Position numbers and translations under genes: made by a program. Under the pieces are notes generated by a model. The model was not told the DNA's origin. It saw only the letters and a list, made by a program, of their open reading frames with translations, and made no database searches. From Allocoprococcus comes (GTDB taxonomy: Bacteria; Bacillota; Clostridia; Lachnospirales; Lachnospiraceae), in the NCBI RefSeq assembly GCF_013300725.1, contig NZ_JAAIMM010000019.1, positions 1 to 64,000 of the forward strand: 64,000 bases of DNA, read 5' to 3'. Each line of letters starts with the position of its first letter. The first letter of the stretch is position 1. This document shows, piece after piece, positions 41,903 through 49,720 of this stretch.

Positions 41903-42823
41903 ATGAAGATAAAATCAGTTGCAGTTTTAGGTGCAGGGGCGGTAGGCTCCTATGTGATCTGGGGACTTTCACAGAAACCGGAAGTCCGGCTTGGCGTGAT
42001 TGCCGAGGGAGAAAGAGCGGATCGTCTAAGGAAAAATGGATGTGCGATTAATGGCAGGATTTACCATCCGGAGGTGTGGTCACCAGAAAAAGCACATAAT
42101 GTGGATCTGCTGGTGGTTGCTTTGAAATACGGTTTACTGGAAGGCACATTGAAGAGTATACAAAAAACAACGGGTGGACATACAGTGGTCATGAGCCTGA
42201 TGAATGGAGTCGACAGTGAAGAAATAATCGGAAGAACAGAGGGCACGGAGCATGTCTTACCGGCACTGATCAAAGCGCTGGAAGAGAAAAATGATGGTAA
42301 ATTCAATTATACCGGGAATCAAAAACCAATCATCGAAATAACTGTAAATGAGAATGCTGTGATACACTTTGAACTCTGGCCGGAAATCGCACCGATTGCC
42401 TGCGGAAGTGTTATGCAGCTCGCAGAGAAGAAAATATTTGACGGAAGAGCCATTGAACGTCTGGAACCGGGATTTGTCCTCCAGCCACTGTTTTTTGATG
42501 GTGTTGATCCACAGATCGATATCATGGTCGAACCGGAATTTAAAACCAATCCTGAAAATGCCAAAATCGTTTTTGAACGGGGGATTGTTGCCATGGCAGG
42601 AGATCCAGAGAACAGTTCTGGCAGCCAGTACTATATCACCCTTGCTGCTTCTGAGAGATTGAATGGTAATTTCACTGTAATCGGAAAAGTGATCGATGGC
42701 TGGGATGAGATTGAACGACTGGAACATGTAGAAGTAGAAGAAGCCATTGAACCGCAGTCAGGATTTGTCTATCACAGACCGGTAAAAACCGAGATGATCA
42801 CGAAAGTCAGATGCATAAAATAA
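41903..42823 (+). CDS. Chimera: ketopantoate-reductase-type Rossmann domain fused to a cyclophilin domain
   Basis: The 306-residue frame joins two unrelated families. Residues 1 to about 120 are the NAD(P)-binding part of a PanE/ApbA-type reductase (VAVLGAGAVGSYVIWGLS, VDLLVVALKYGLLEGTLKSI, VMSLMNGVDSEEIIGRTEG). Residues of about 130-306 are a cyclophilin-type peptidyl-prolyl isomerase (IIEITVNENAVIHFELWPEIAP, GRAIERLEPGFVLQ, GSQYYITLA, FTVIGKVIDGWDEIERL). The reductase C-terminal helical domain is missing. Several cyclophilin active-site positions look altered (ERLEPGF for xRVIPGF). The start has AAAGGAGA at good spacing. Surrounding insertion-sequence debris suggests a deletion fusion, but the frame is open throughout. 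Confidence 0.85.
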   Translation: MKIKSVAVLGAGAVGSYVIWGLSQKPEVRLGVIAEGERADRLRKNGCAINGRIYHPEVWSPEKAHNVDLLVVALKYGLLEGTLKSIQKTTGGHTVVMSLMNGVDSEEIIGRTEGTEHVLPALIKALEEKNDGKFNYTGNQKPIIEITVNENAVIHFELWPEIAPIACGSVMQLAEKKIFDGRAIERLEPGFVLQPLFFDGVDPQIDIMVEPEFKTNPENAKIVFERGIVAMAGDPENSSGSQYYITLAASERLNGNFTVIGKVIDGWDEIERLEHVEVEEAIEPQSGFVYHRPVKTEMITKVRCIK

Positions 42824-42964
42824 ATCCTTCAACAACGGAGATGTGTTATACTATAACCAGCATGTATTGAAAAATACAACATAATCCAAGGAGGATTTTT
42901 AAGTAATCGATAACATTGATATTAGTGATTAAATGTGTCAAAATGTGCTCATGGAGGTATTGCT

Positions 42965-43612
42965 ATGAACACATCGAATATCACTAATTATAAACCAAAA
43001 GATTTTGCTGAATTATTAGGTGTCTCTGTGAAAACATTACAGCGTTGGGACAGGGAAGGAACGCTAAAAGCGAATCGAACTCCAACTGACAGGCGTTATT
43101 ATACTTACAACCAATATCTTCAATTCAAAGGCATAGATACAGAGAATGATACTCGACAAGTTGTTATTTATGCAAGAGTTTCTACAAGAAATCAAAAGGA
43201 TAATTTACAGAATCAAGTATCGTTTTTACGTCAATTCTGTAATGCCAGAGGAATGATTGTAGACCAATGTATTGAAGATTATGGCAGTGGTTTAAACTAT
43301 AACCGCAAAAAGTGGAATCAGCTGTTAGATGAAGTAATGGAACAAAAAATTAAAACCATCATAGTTACACATAAAGACAGATTTATCAGATTTGGATATG
43401 ACTGGTTTGAAAAATTCTGTATGAAGTTCAATACAACTATAGTGATAGTGAACAATGAAGAACTATCACCGCAAGAAGAACTTGTACAGGATATTGTATC
43501 TATACTTCATGTTTTTTCCTGTAGATTGTACGGACTTCGTAAGTATAAAAAACAAATAGAAAGGGATGAAGAGATTGCTAAAGAGCTTCAAGACGGAAAT
43601 CAACCCAACTGA
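42965..43612 (+). CDS. tnpA: IS607-type serine recombinase (TnpA)
   Basis: This 215-residue transposase has a MerR-like helix-turn-helix (YKPKDFAELLGVSVKTLQRWDREGTLKANRTPTDRRYYTYNQYLQF, about residues 8-53) and a resolvase catalytic domain (VVIYARVSTRNQKDNLQNQVSFLRQFC). The nucleophile is the Ser in YARVST, about residue 73. THKDRFIRFGYDWFEKFC and IVSILHVFSCRLYGLRKYKKQI complete the family pattern. The ATG at 42965 follows ATGGAGG. Its 3' end overlaps tnpB by 47 bp. Confidence 0.93.
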   Translation: MNTSNITNYKPKDFAELLGVSVKTLQRWDREGTLKANRTPTDRRYYTYNQYLQFKGIDTENDTRQVVIYARVSTRNQKDNLQNQVSFLRQFCNARGMIVDQCIEDYGSGLNYNRKKWNQLLDEVMEQKIKTIIVTHKDRFIRFGYDWFEKFCMKFNTTIVIVNNEELSPQEELVQDIVSILHVFSCRLYGLRKYKKQIERDEEIAKELQDGNQPN

Positions 43613-44729
43613 AGAACAGAAAGCCCGAATCCGCAAGACGATAGGCACTTGCCGATATGTTTATAACTTCTACCTTGGTCACAACAAAGCCCTGCATGAT
43701 AATGGTGAAAAGTTTATGACTGGTAAGAGCTTTAGTCTATGGCTTAACAACGAATACATTCCAGATAATTCTGACAAAACATGGATCAGGGAAGTGTATT
43801 CAAAAGCCGTAAAAAAGTCTATCGAAGATGGATGTGCTGCTTTTACAAGATTTTTTAAACATCAGAGTGATTTTCCTAAATTTAAAAAGAAAGGTAAATC
43901 TGATGTGAAAATGTATTTCGTCAGAAATAACCCAAAGGATTGTCAATGCGAAAGGCACAGACTTAAGATCCCAACTCTGGGCTGGGTCCGTATCAAAGAA
44001 AAAGGATATATCCCAACAACAAAGGATGGATATATGATCAGAAGTGGTACAGTGTCTGTTAAGGCTGGCAGATTTTATGTTTCTGTTCTTGTAGAGATTC
44101 CCGATGTCAATATTAACAATAACTTAAACGATGGAATCGGTATAGACCTTGGGCTAAAAGATTTTGCTATTATTTCAAGTGGAAAGACATACAGGAACAT
44201 CAACAAATCGGCAGGATTAAAGAAACTTGAAAAACAACTGATCCGGGAACAGAGAAGTCTTTCCCGAAAGTATGAAAATTTAAAGAAAGGAGAGTCCACT
44301 CAAAGAGCAAATATACAGAAACAAAAGCTTAAGGTACAAAAACTTCATCATAAAATGGATAATATCCGTACTGATTACATTAACAAGACAATCGCTGAGA
44401 TAGTGAAAACCAAACCGTCTTACATAACGATTGAAGATTTAAATGTAAAAGGAATGATGAAAAACAGGTGTCTTTCAAAAGCTGTTGCATCTCAGAAGTT
44501 TTATGAATTTAGAAAAAGGCTTAAAGCCAAGTGTGATGAAAAAGGCATTGAATTAAGGGTAGCAGATAGATTTTATCCATCTTCAAAGACATGTCACCAT
44601 TGTGGTTCTATCAGGAAAAATTTAAAGCTTTCAGATAGAATTTACAGATGTGAATGTGGCTATGTTGCAGACAGGGATCTCAATGCGGCACTTAATTTAA
44701 AAGATGCTAAAACTTACAAGATTGCATGA
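43566..44729 (+). CDS. tnpB: TnpB, RNA-guided nuclease of the IS607 element
   Basis: This 387-residue protein is of the family that uses an RNA from the element's right end to cut DNA, and is ancestral to Cas12. The three RuvC acidic residues are visible: D in GIDLGLKDFAI, E in ITIEDLNVKGM and D in ADRDLNAALNL. The zinc ribbon CHHCGSIRKNLKLSDRIYRCECG lies between the last two. The N-terminus KSFKTEINPTEEQKARIRKTIGTCRYVYNFYL is normal. Everything needed for activity is present. It overlaps tnpA, and the guide RNA should extend past the stop. Confidence 0.94.
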   Translation: MKRLLKSFKTEINPTEEQKARIRKTIGTCRYVYNFYLGHNKALHDNGEKFMTGKSFSLWLNNEYIPDNSDKTWIREVYSKAVKKSIEDGCAAFTRFFKHQSDFPKFKKKGKSDVKMYFVRNNPKDCQCERHRLKIPTLGWVRIKEKGYIPTTKDGYMIRSGTVSVKAGRFYVSVLVEIPDVNINNNLNDGIGIDLGLKDFAIISSGKTYRNINKSAGLKKLEKQLIREQRSLSRKYENLKKGESTQRANIQKQKLKVQKLHHKMDNIRTDYINKTIAEIVKTKPSYITIEDLNVKGMMKNRCLSKAVASQKFYEFRKRLKAKCDEKGIELRVADRFYPSSKTCHHCGSIRKNLKLSDRIYRCECGYVADRDLNAALNLKDAKTYKIA

Positions 44730-44880
44730 TTAAAAGCAAATGTAAGTATGTACCGAAGGCTATTTCGGGAATTAACGACTGTGGAGTGTACAAGAACCTG
44801 TGAGTAGCGTATTGTCTGCAATCGTCAAAACATACACAATGAAGCAGTAAGAAGTATTCGTGAGGACTTCAATTTCTCGA
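44730..44880 (+). ncRNA. Candidate omega (guide) RNA region of TnpB
   Basis: TnpB guide RNAs overlap the tnpB 3' end and run to the element's right end. This segment is non-coding, has local complementarity (for example CCGAAGGCTATTTCGG at about 44754-44769) and ends near CAATTTCTCG before the next gene. The exact 3' end and guide are not determinable here. Confidence 0.5.
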
Positions 44881-44926
44881 TGTGTTTGAGTATATTTAAA
44901 CATATTTTGAGTGGCAGGAAACCAAA

Positions 44927-45991
44927 ATGGGGAAAAAACGGATTCGGGACTTTGGGATTGTACCCGGAAGAGTAAAAACAGGAGAAAGGAATGCGATTAC
45001 GGACGTGCCAGGTGTACGGGTAGGGCATTGTACGGTGAAGACAGAAGAAAATCATACCGGTGTAACCGTGATCGTTCCTGGACCGGACAATGCATTTGCC
45101 AAGCACTATACGGCAGCTGCATACATTCATAATGGATTTGGAAAAAGTGCTGGCGTGGTGCAGGTAGAGGAACTGGGGACCCTCGAGACACCCATTGCTC
45201 TTACCAATACCTTAAATGTCGGAAAGGTTTTGGATGCAATGGTTGATGTCGTGATCGAACAGAGCCGTAAGGACGGAATTGAGCCACAGAGTATCAATCC
45301 GGTTGTTGGCGAGTGCAATGACTGCCGGATCAATCATATCCAGAAACGGGCGATTGGCGAAAAGGAAGTGCGTGAGGCTTTTGCAGCAGCATCAGAAGAA
45401 TTCGAAGAAGGTGATGTAGGTGCCGGTGCCGGTACGACCTGCTATGGCATGAAGGGGGGAATCGGTTCTGCATCCCGCGTGATCACGATTGGTGAAAAAG
45501 AATACACCATTGGTGTTCTGGTTCAGTCAAACTTTGGTGCAACGGAAGATTTTGTACTGAACGGAGAAGCTGTTGGTCCGAAGATTCTGGAATGGAAGCA
45601 GGAAAAGAGTGATATGGCTGCATCTGAAGAAGATAAAGGTTCTATTATGAGTATTCTGGCTACAGACCTTCCATTGACAAGTCGTCAGCTCAAACGGATT
45701 CTGAAAAGAACCGGTGTTGGTATCGCACGAACCGGCGGTTACACAGGCCATGGCAGCGGGGAGGTTATGATCGGATTTACGACTGCAAACAGAATCCCAT
45801 CCGGTTATGAGGAGGAACTTGTGCAAATATCAGCAATTCCGGAAAATATAATCGACCGTGCTTTCCTTGCTGCGGCAGAAGCAGAGCAGGAGGCAATCTT
45901 GAATTCCATGACCGCCGCAGAGCAGACACGTGGAATTGCAGGTGAACTGTATTACAGTCTTGCAGAATACCTTGAGGATAGAGAAAGATAA
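44927..45991 (+). CDS. P1-family (DmpA/BapA-like) aminopeptidase
   Basis: This is an N-terminal-nucleophile hydrolase of 354 residues, related to beta-peptidyl and D-amino-acid-specific aminopeptidases. Family landmarks are RNAITDVPGVRVGHCTV, VVGECNDCRINHIQ, GDVGAGAGTTCYGMKGGIGSASRVI, VQSNFGATEDFVLNG and EDKGSIMSILATDLPL. In the last, the Gly-Ser bond is the expected autocleavage site that creates the new N-terminal Ser nucleophile. The later RTGGYTGHGSGEVMIGFTTANRIP is also typical. AGGAAACC precedes the ATG. The IS607 element sits immediately upstream, so its expression may depend on that element. Confidence 0.92.
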   Translation: MGKKRIRDFGIVPGRVKTGERNAITDVPGVRVGHCTVKTEENHTGVTVIVPGPDNAFAKHYTAAAYIHNGFGKSAGVVQVEELGTLETPIALTNTLNVGKVLDAMVDVVIEQSRKDGIEPQSINPVVGECNDCRINHIQKRAIGEKEVREAFAAASEEFEEGDVGAGAGTTCYGMKGGIGSASRVITIGEKEYTIGVLVQSNFGATEDFVLNGEAVGPKILEWKQEKSDMAASEEDKGSIMSILATDLPLTSRQLKRILKRTGVGIARTGGYTGHGSGEVMIGFTTANRIPSGYEEELVQISAIPENIIDRAFLAAAEAEQEAILNSMTAAEQTRGIAGELYYSLAEYLEDRER

Positions 45992-46019
45992 AGACTGTAC
46001 AAAAGAATAAGTGTAATAT

Positions 46020-46200
46020 GTGAACTACTCGGTAATTGAATTACCGAGCTTCCGCCAAAAAACTCCTCGCGGAATTTCATGGTTTCTTTTGATTCCTACA
46101 TACGCGGGTGACATATTATAGGATGACTGCGACCATCCAACCCCGTAGTGATGAAGGCTAACCCCGGCGTCCCTACCGGTTTTTCTATCAATGTTCTATT
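46020..46200 (-). mobile_element. Right-end remnant of an IS200/IS605-type element
   Basis: This stretch follows the TnpB remnant on the minus strand. It contains a perfect subterminal hairpin CTCGGTAAT-TGA-ATTACCGAG (46028-46048) and a GC-rich folded segment (CCGGTAGGGACGCCGGGG on the minus strand), as in IS605 right ends and their guide RNAs. No ORF is present. Confidence 0.6.
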
Positions 46201-46494
46201 TTATGCAGATAACAGGATCCGCAATCCTTCCAGATCAATGTTGATAGCTGCCTGCTCATCCCAATCGATGAGATTTCCACAGACAGGGCAAACATAAGTC
46301 CGGTCAGAAAGCTGCAGTTCTTTGTGGACATACCCACACTCACTGCAGGTTTTGCTGGATGGGAACCATTTATCGATCTTGATGATGTAACAGCCGTTCC
46401 GTTTCCCTTTATACAGGAGCATGGTCACGAACATTCCCCATCTATTATCACTATAGGACTTTCCAAGATTGAGTGCCTGTTTCAAAGCAGACAT
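46201..46494 (-). pseudogene. TnpB C-terminal remnant
   Basis: Ninety-seven codons correspond to the last quarter of a TnpB/OrfB protein: QALNLGKSYSDNRWGMFVTMLLYKGKRNG, then KWFPSSKTCSECGYVHKELQLSDRTYVCPVCG (zinc ribbon) and DWDEQAAINIDLEGLR (the RuvC-III segment, with DRDxNAA altered to DWDEQAA). The N-terminal three quarters, including RuvC-I and -II, are missing. The break is exactly at the 19-bp IS-end repeat 46495-46513, so another insertion sequence probably removed the rest. It is not functional as a nuclease. Confidence 0.85.
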
Positions 46495-46513
46495 CTTTTT
46501 TCACAGCCCCTTT
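46495..46513. repeat. 19-bp IS-end direct repeat, copy 2
   Basis: CTTTTTTCACAGCCCCTTT is identical to 41712-41730. It directly abuts the broken 5' end of the TnpB remnant, like the footprint of an insertion sequence that has since been lost. From here to 46681 there is no gene. Confidence 0.65.
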
Positions 46514-46681
46514 GCATATACAAATCAAAGAAGAACCTGCCGGTCCGATTATTTTATATCAAATCTTTCTTTTATCACTAAATCCTATCTCTCACATATA
46601 CTAATACCACATCTGATCGAATTATTTTTCAAAAGAAATCTTCCTTAAAATCCCCAAAAAGAAAGGTAGGCTATCCAGACA

Positions 46682-46975
46682 ATGGAACAACTCATGGATT
46701 ATGTAAAACCTGAACTGCTGATCGTAACGGCAGTTTTATACTTTTTCGGAATTGCACTCAAACAGGCAGAATTCATCAAGGACAAATACATCCCAATCAC
46801 GCTTGGAGTGACAGGTATCGTCATCTGTGGGATCTGGGTGACATCTACCGCACATTTTGCAGGGATACAGGATGTGTTGGCCGCAGTTTTCGCATCCGTA
46901 ACGCAGGGCATTGTTGTTGCAGGACTGAGTACCTACATCCATCAGATCATCAAGCAGGCAGGAAAAGAAGAGTAG
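46682..46975 (+). CDS. Phage-type holin family protein
   Basis: This 97-residue membrane protein has three hydrophobic segments ([56 protein letters not shown]) and a charged C-terminus (KQAGKEE), resembling Bacillus/Clostridium phage holins. It lies 13 bp ahead of an endolysin gene, the normal lysis-cassette order. No other phage gene is visible within the window, so this is an isolated pair. The start follows AAAGGTAGG. Confidence 0.85.
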   Translation: MEQLMDYVKPELLIVTAVLYFFGIALKQAEFIKDKYIPITLGVTGIVICGIWVTSTAHFAGIQDVLAAVFASVTQGIVVAGLSTYIHQIIKQAGKEE

Positions 46976-46988
46976 GAGTAGAAGTGGT

Positions 46989-48029
46989 ATGGCATTAAAT
47001 GGAATTGACATCAGCAACTGGCAAAGTGGGATCAATCTTGCGGTTGTCCCGTGTGATTTTGTGGTGATTAAGGCGACAGAAGGAACCGGTTATGTAAATC
47101 CGGATTACGAAAGAGCCTACCGTCAGGCGAAAACAGCAGGGAAATGCCTGGGCATTTATCACTATGCGTCTGGTGGAAATATACAGGCGGAGGCAGAATA
47201 TTTTCTGAAGAATGCAGGGAACCGTGTGGGGGAGGCAATGCTTGTGCTGGACTGGGAAGGGCGGTCCAATCCGGCATTTGGTGTGAATGACCGGGAATGG
47301 GTGAAAGCCTGGTGTAATTATATTTCAACAAAGACCAGCGTCAATCCTGTGGTTTATGTGCAGCAAAGTATGATGAGCCGGTTGCAGAATATCGGAAACT
47401 ATGGACTGTGGGTAGCGCAGTACGCGAGTATGGAGCCAATCGGATACCAGGAAAATCCATGGAATGAGGGTGCATATGCCTGTGTGATGCGGCAGTACAG
47501 TTCTTCGGGAAGATTAAGCGGATGGAATGGCAATCTGGATTTGAATAAATTCTACGGAGACCGGCAGGCGTGGAGCCGGTATGCTGGAAAAGGAAACCAG
47601 ACAACTCCAGAGAAACCTTCTGAAGAGGAAGAAAACCAGGAAGGAACTACGCTGGATCTGGTTTTTTGGACGATGCGTGGAGAATTTGGAAATGGGGAAG
47701 AACGGAAAAGCTGGCTTGGAACCAGATATGGAGAAGTGCAGGGGATGATCGACTATATTTCCGGTGCCAGTACAGAGACACTGGCAAAGGAAGTGCGTGC
47801 CGGGAAATATGGCAACGGGGAAGTGCGGAAAACGGTTCTGGGGAAACGGTATGAAGAAGTACAAAGCAGAGTCAATGCCGAAGAAAACAAGTATCATATC
47901 GTCAAATCCGGGGATACGCTTTCGAAAATTGCAGCGATATACGGAACATCTTATCAGGAAATTGCAAGGTTGAACAAACTACAAAATCCGAATCTGATTT
48001 ATGTCGGTCAGAGGCTGCGGATCAAATAA
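46989..48029 (+). CDS. GH25 endolysin with two Cpl-7-like repeats and a LysM domain
   Basis: This 346-residue muramidase has no signal peptide, consistent with holin-dependent release. The GH25 domain (about 1-195) shows [12 protein letters not shown] (catalytic Asp D7), [30 protein letters not shown] (catalytic Glu) and the C-terminal NLDLNKFYG. Two Cpl-7-type cell-wall repeats follow ([27 protein letters not shown] and [27 protein letters not shown], about 225-297). A LysM domain ([28 protein letters not shown], about 302-346) is at the end. It should cut the MurNAc-GlcNAc backbone. Confidence 0.93.
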   Translation: MALNGIDISNWQSGINLAVVPCDFVVIKATEGTGYVNPDYERAYRQAKTAGKCLGIYHYASGGNIQAEAEYFLKNAGNRVGEAMLVLDWEGRSNPAFGVNDREWVKAWCNYISTKTSVNPVVYVQQSMMSRLQNIGNYGLWVAQYASMEPIGYQENPWNEGAYACVMRQYSSSGRLSGWNGNLDLNKFYGDRQAWSRYAGKGNQTTPEKPSEEEENQEGTTLDLVFWTMRGEFGNGEERKSWLGTRYGEVQGMIDYISGASTETLAKEVRAGKYGNGEVRKTVLGKRYEEVQSRVNAEENKYHIVKSGDTLSKIAAIYGTSYQEIARLNKLQNPNLIYVGQRLRIK

Positions 48030-48154
48030 CCGGCTAATAGATTTGATATTCAGAATCTGGTCTTTGAATTCAGTAATTTGACAAAAAGAGCTATTGTTTT
48101 CAGCTTTTTGGTGTGCTATGATGAAAAAAATGAATACACAGGAGGTTTTGGGAT

Positions 48155-48859
48155 ATGGATAATAACTTAAATGACCAGACAACTGAGAATAGTGAAGGGG
48201 AGAAAAAGAGTCCATCTTCCTACACAGATCCCAATGCAGGATATACAGAAGCAGATCCGCAGGCAAAGAATGACAATAGCGTGCCAAAAGAGGCAGCGGA
48301 CGATAATTTAAAGCAGGAAGAAAAAAGTCATCCGGCATATACTTACGGTGAAATGCCAAAGTCAGAAAACGGAAGCGGCTACGGACAGTCAGCACCTGGC
48401 GGAAGCGCTTGCCATTCCGGAACTTCGGATGGAACTTATGAAAATAATACTTACAACGGAAATTCGTATTATAACGGAACCAATCAGAGCGGAGCTTATA
48501 CCAATGGGTATTCTGACAACCAGTACCAGAATAGCAGTTATAATACCGGATTTAACGCGAATGGCTACAACAACAGTTACAATGGACAGAATAATTACCA
48601 AAACAACTACCAGATGCCGCAAAAGCAGCTGGATCCGTCGCCGCTTTCGATGGGTGAATGGCTTTTGACATTGATCGTTGGTGTCATTCCGTGTGCGGGA
48701 CTGATCCTGTACATCATCTGGGCATTCAGTAATAGTGGCAATCTGAACCGGCGCAACTACTGCAGAGCATCCCTGATCCTTCAGGTGATTTCCTATGTGC
48801 TTGTGATTTTCTTTGTTATCATCGCAGCGATCGGCGGAGTAAGCTATTATGGTTATTAA
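48155..48859 (+). CDS. Asn/Tyr/Gly-rich protein with C-terminal membrane segments
   Basis: The first 165 of 234 residues are low-complexity, rich in Asn, Tyr, Gly, Ser and Gln (for example NGNSYYNGTNQSGAYTNGYS). The remainder contains two hydrophobic helices (WLLTLIVGVIPCAGLILYIIWAF and ASLILQVISYVLVIFFVIIAAIGG), as in many Firmicute DUF4190/DUF4870-like proteins with repetitive N-termini. It is probably membrane-anchored with the flexible tail in the cytoplasm. Function is unknown. It has an AGGAGG site and is followed by a terminator. Confidence 0.85.
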   Translation: MDNNLNDQTTENSEGEKKSPSSYTDPNAGYTEADPQAKNDNSVPKEAADDNLKQEEKSHPAYTYGEMPKSENGSGYGQSAPGGSACHSGTSDGTYENNTYNGNSYYNGTNQSGAYTNGYSDNQYQNSSYNTGFNANGYNNSYNGQNNYQNNYQMPQKQLDPSPLSMGEWLLTLIVGVIPCAGLILYIIWAFSNSGNLNRRNYCRASLILQVISYVLVIFFVIIAAIGGVSYYGY

Positions 48860-48874
48860 ATAAGTATCTGGCAG

Positions 48875-48922
48875 GCTTTTCGGCAGGGCAGCAGTGCTTT
48901 GCTGAAAAGCTTTTTCGTTTTT
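48875..48922 (+). terminator. Intrinsic terminator after the Asn/Tyr-rich protein gene
   Basis: GCTTTTCgGCA pairs with TGCTGAAAAGC around a 14-base loop and is followed by TTTTTCGTTTTTT. Confidence 0.85.
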
Positions 48923-49012
48923 TAAGAAATTCTTTAGAAATCTATTCCGGTTCTCTTTAGCTTTAGGAGATAGACTATAGTCAAGGATGAGAAAAAGAGG
49001 AGAAAAGCAGTT

Positions 49013-49720
49013 ATGGAAATGAATCATGTACTGGTCGTTGAAGACGACAAGGAAATCAGAGAAGGTGTGGAAATTTACCTGAAAAGTCAGGGATACGAAG
49101 TATTTCAGGCGGCAGACGGGATTGAAGGTCTGGAAGTGATCGAGAAAGAAGAGATCCATCTGGCAATCGTGGATATTATGATGCCACGTATGGATGGGAT
49201 TCGTATGACGATGAAGCTTCGGGAAAAATATGATTTTCCGGTGATCATGTTGTCAGCAAAATCAGAGGAAGTGGATAAGATCATGGGGCTGAATATCGGG
49301 GCAGATGATTATGTGACGAAGCCATTTACACCGATGGAGCTTCTTGCAAGGGTGAATTCACAGCTCAGAAGATACAGGATGTTTGCAGAGAAGTTGAGAG
49401 ACCGTGAAGAAAATCAGAATATCCATGTGATCGGCGGCCTGGAGCTGAATGAAGATACGGTGGAGGTATCGGTTGACGGAGAGCCGGTGCGCCTGACACC
49501 GATTGAGTACAAAATCCTGCTTCTCCTTATGAAAAGTCCTGGAAGAGTTTTTTCGGCAGAGGAAATTTACGAGCGTGTATGGAATGAAAAAGCGATCAAT
49601 ACCGATACGATCATGGTCCATATCCGGAATATCCGTGAAAAAATTGAGAGCTGCCCGAAAGAACCAAAATATTTAAAGGTGGTGTGGGGCGTTGGATACA
49701 AAATCGAAAAACAGGCATAA
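49013..49720 (+). CDS. OmpR/PhoB-family response regulator
   Basis: This 235-residue two-component regulator has a receiver domain (about 1-118) with the acidic pair in VVEDDKEI, the phospho-acceptor Asp in LAIVDIMMPRMDGI, and the switch Lys in GADDYVTKPFTPMEL. A winged-helix DNA-binding domain (about 135-235) follows (LTPIEYKILLLLMKSPGRVFSAEEIYERVWN, VMVHIRNIREKIE-type motif, VWGVGYKIEK). It overlaps the histidine kinase start by 29 bp. Sequence style is close to VanR-type regulators of cell-envelope stress. Confidence 0.95.
   Translation: MEMNHVLVVEDDKEIREGVEIYLKSQGYEVFQAADGIEGLEVIEKEEIHLAIVDIMMPRMDGIRMTMKLREKYDFPVIMLSAKSEEVDKIMGLNIGADDYVTKPFTPMELLARVNSQLRRYRMFAEKLRDREENQNIHVIGGLELNEDTVEVSVDGEPVRLTPIEYKILLLLMKSPGRVFSAEEIYERVWNEKAINTDTIMVHIRNIREKIESCPKEPKYLKVVWGVGYKIEKQA

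Larger units (their letters stand above)
42900..44890 (+). mobile_element. IS607-family insertion sequence (ends approximate)
   Basis: A MerR-like-HTH serine recombinase (42965-43612) and an overlapping TnpB (43566-44729) in the standard IS607 order, with about 150 bp of structured non-coding right end. Both ORFs are full length with catalytic residues intact. IS607 elements lack terminal inverted repeats and target duplications, so exact ends cannot be read here. It lies 77 bp after the chimera stop and just before the P1-peptidase gene, whose upstream region it has probably replaced. Confidence 0.8.
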
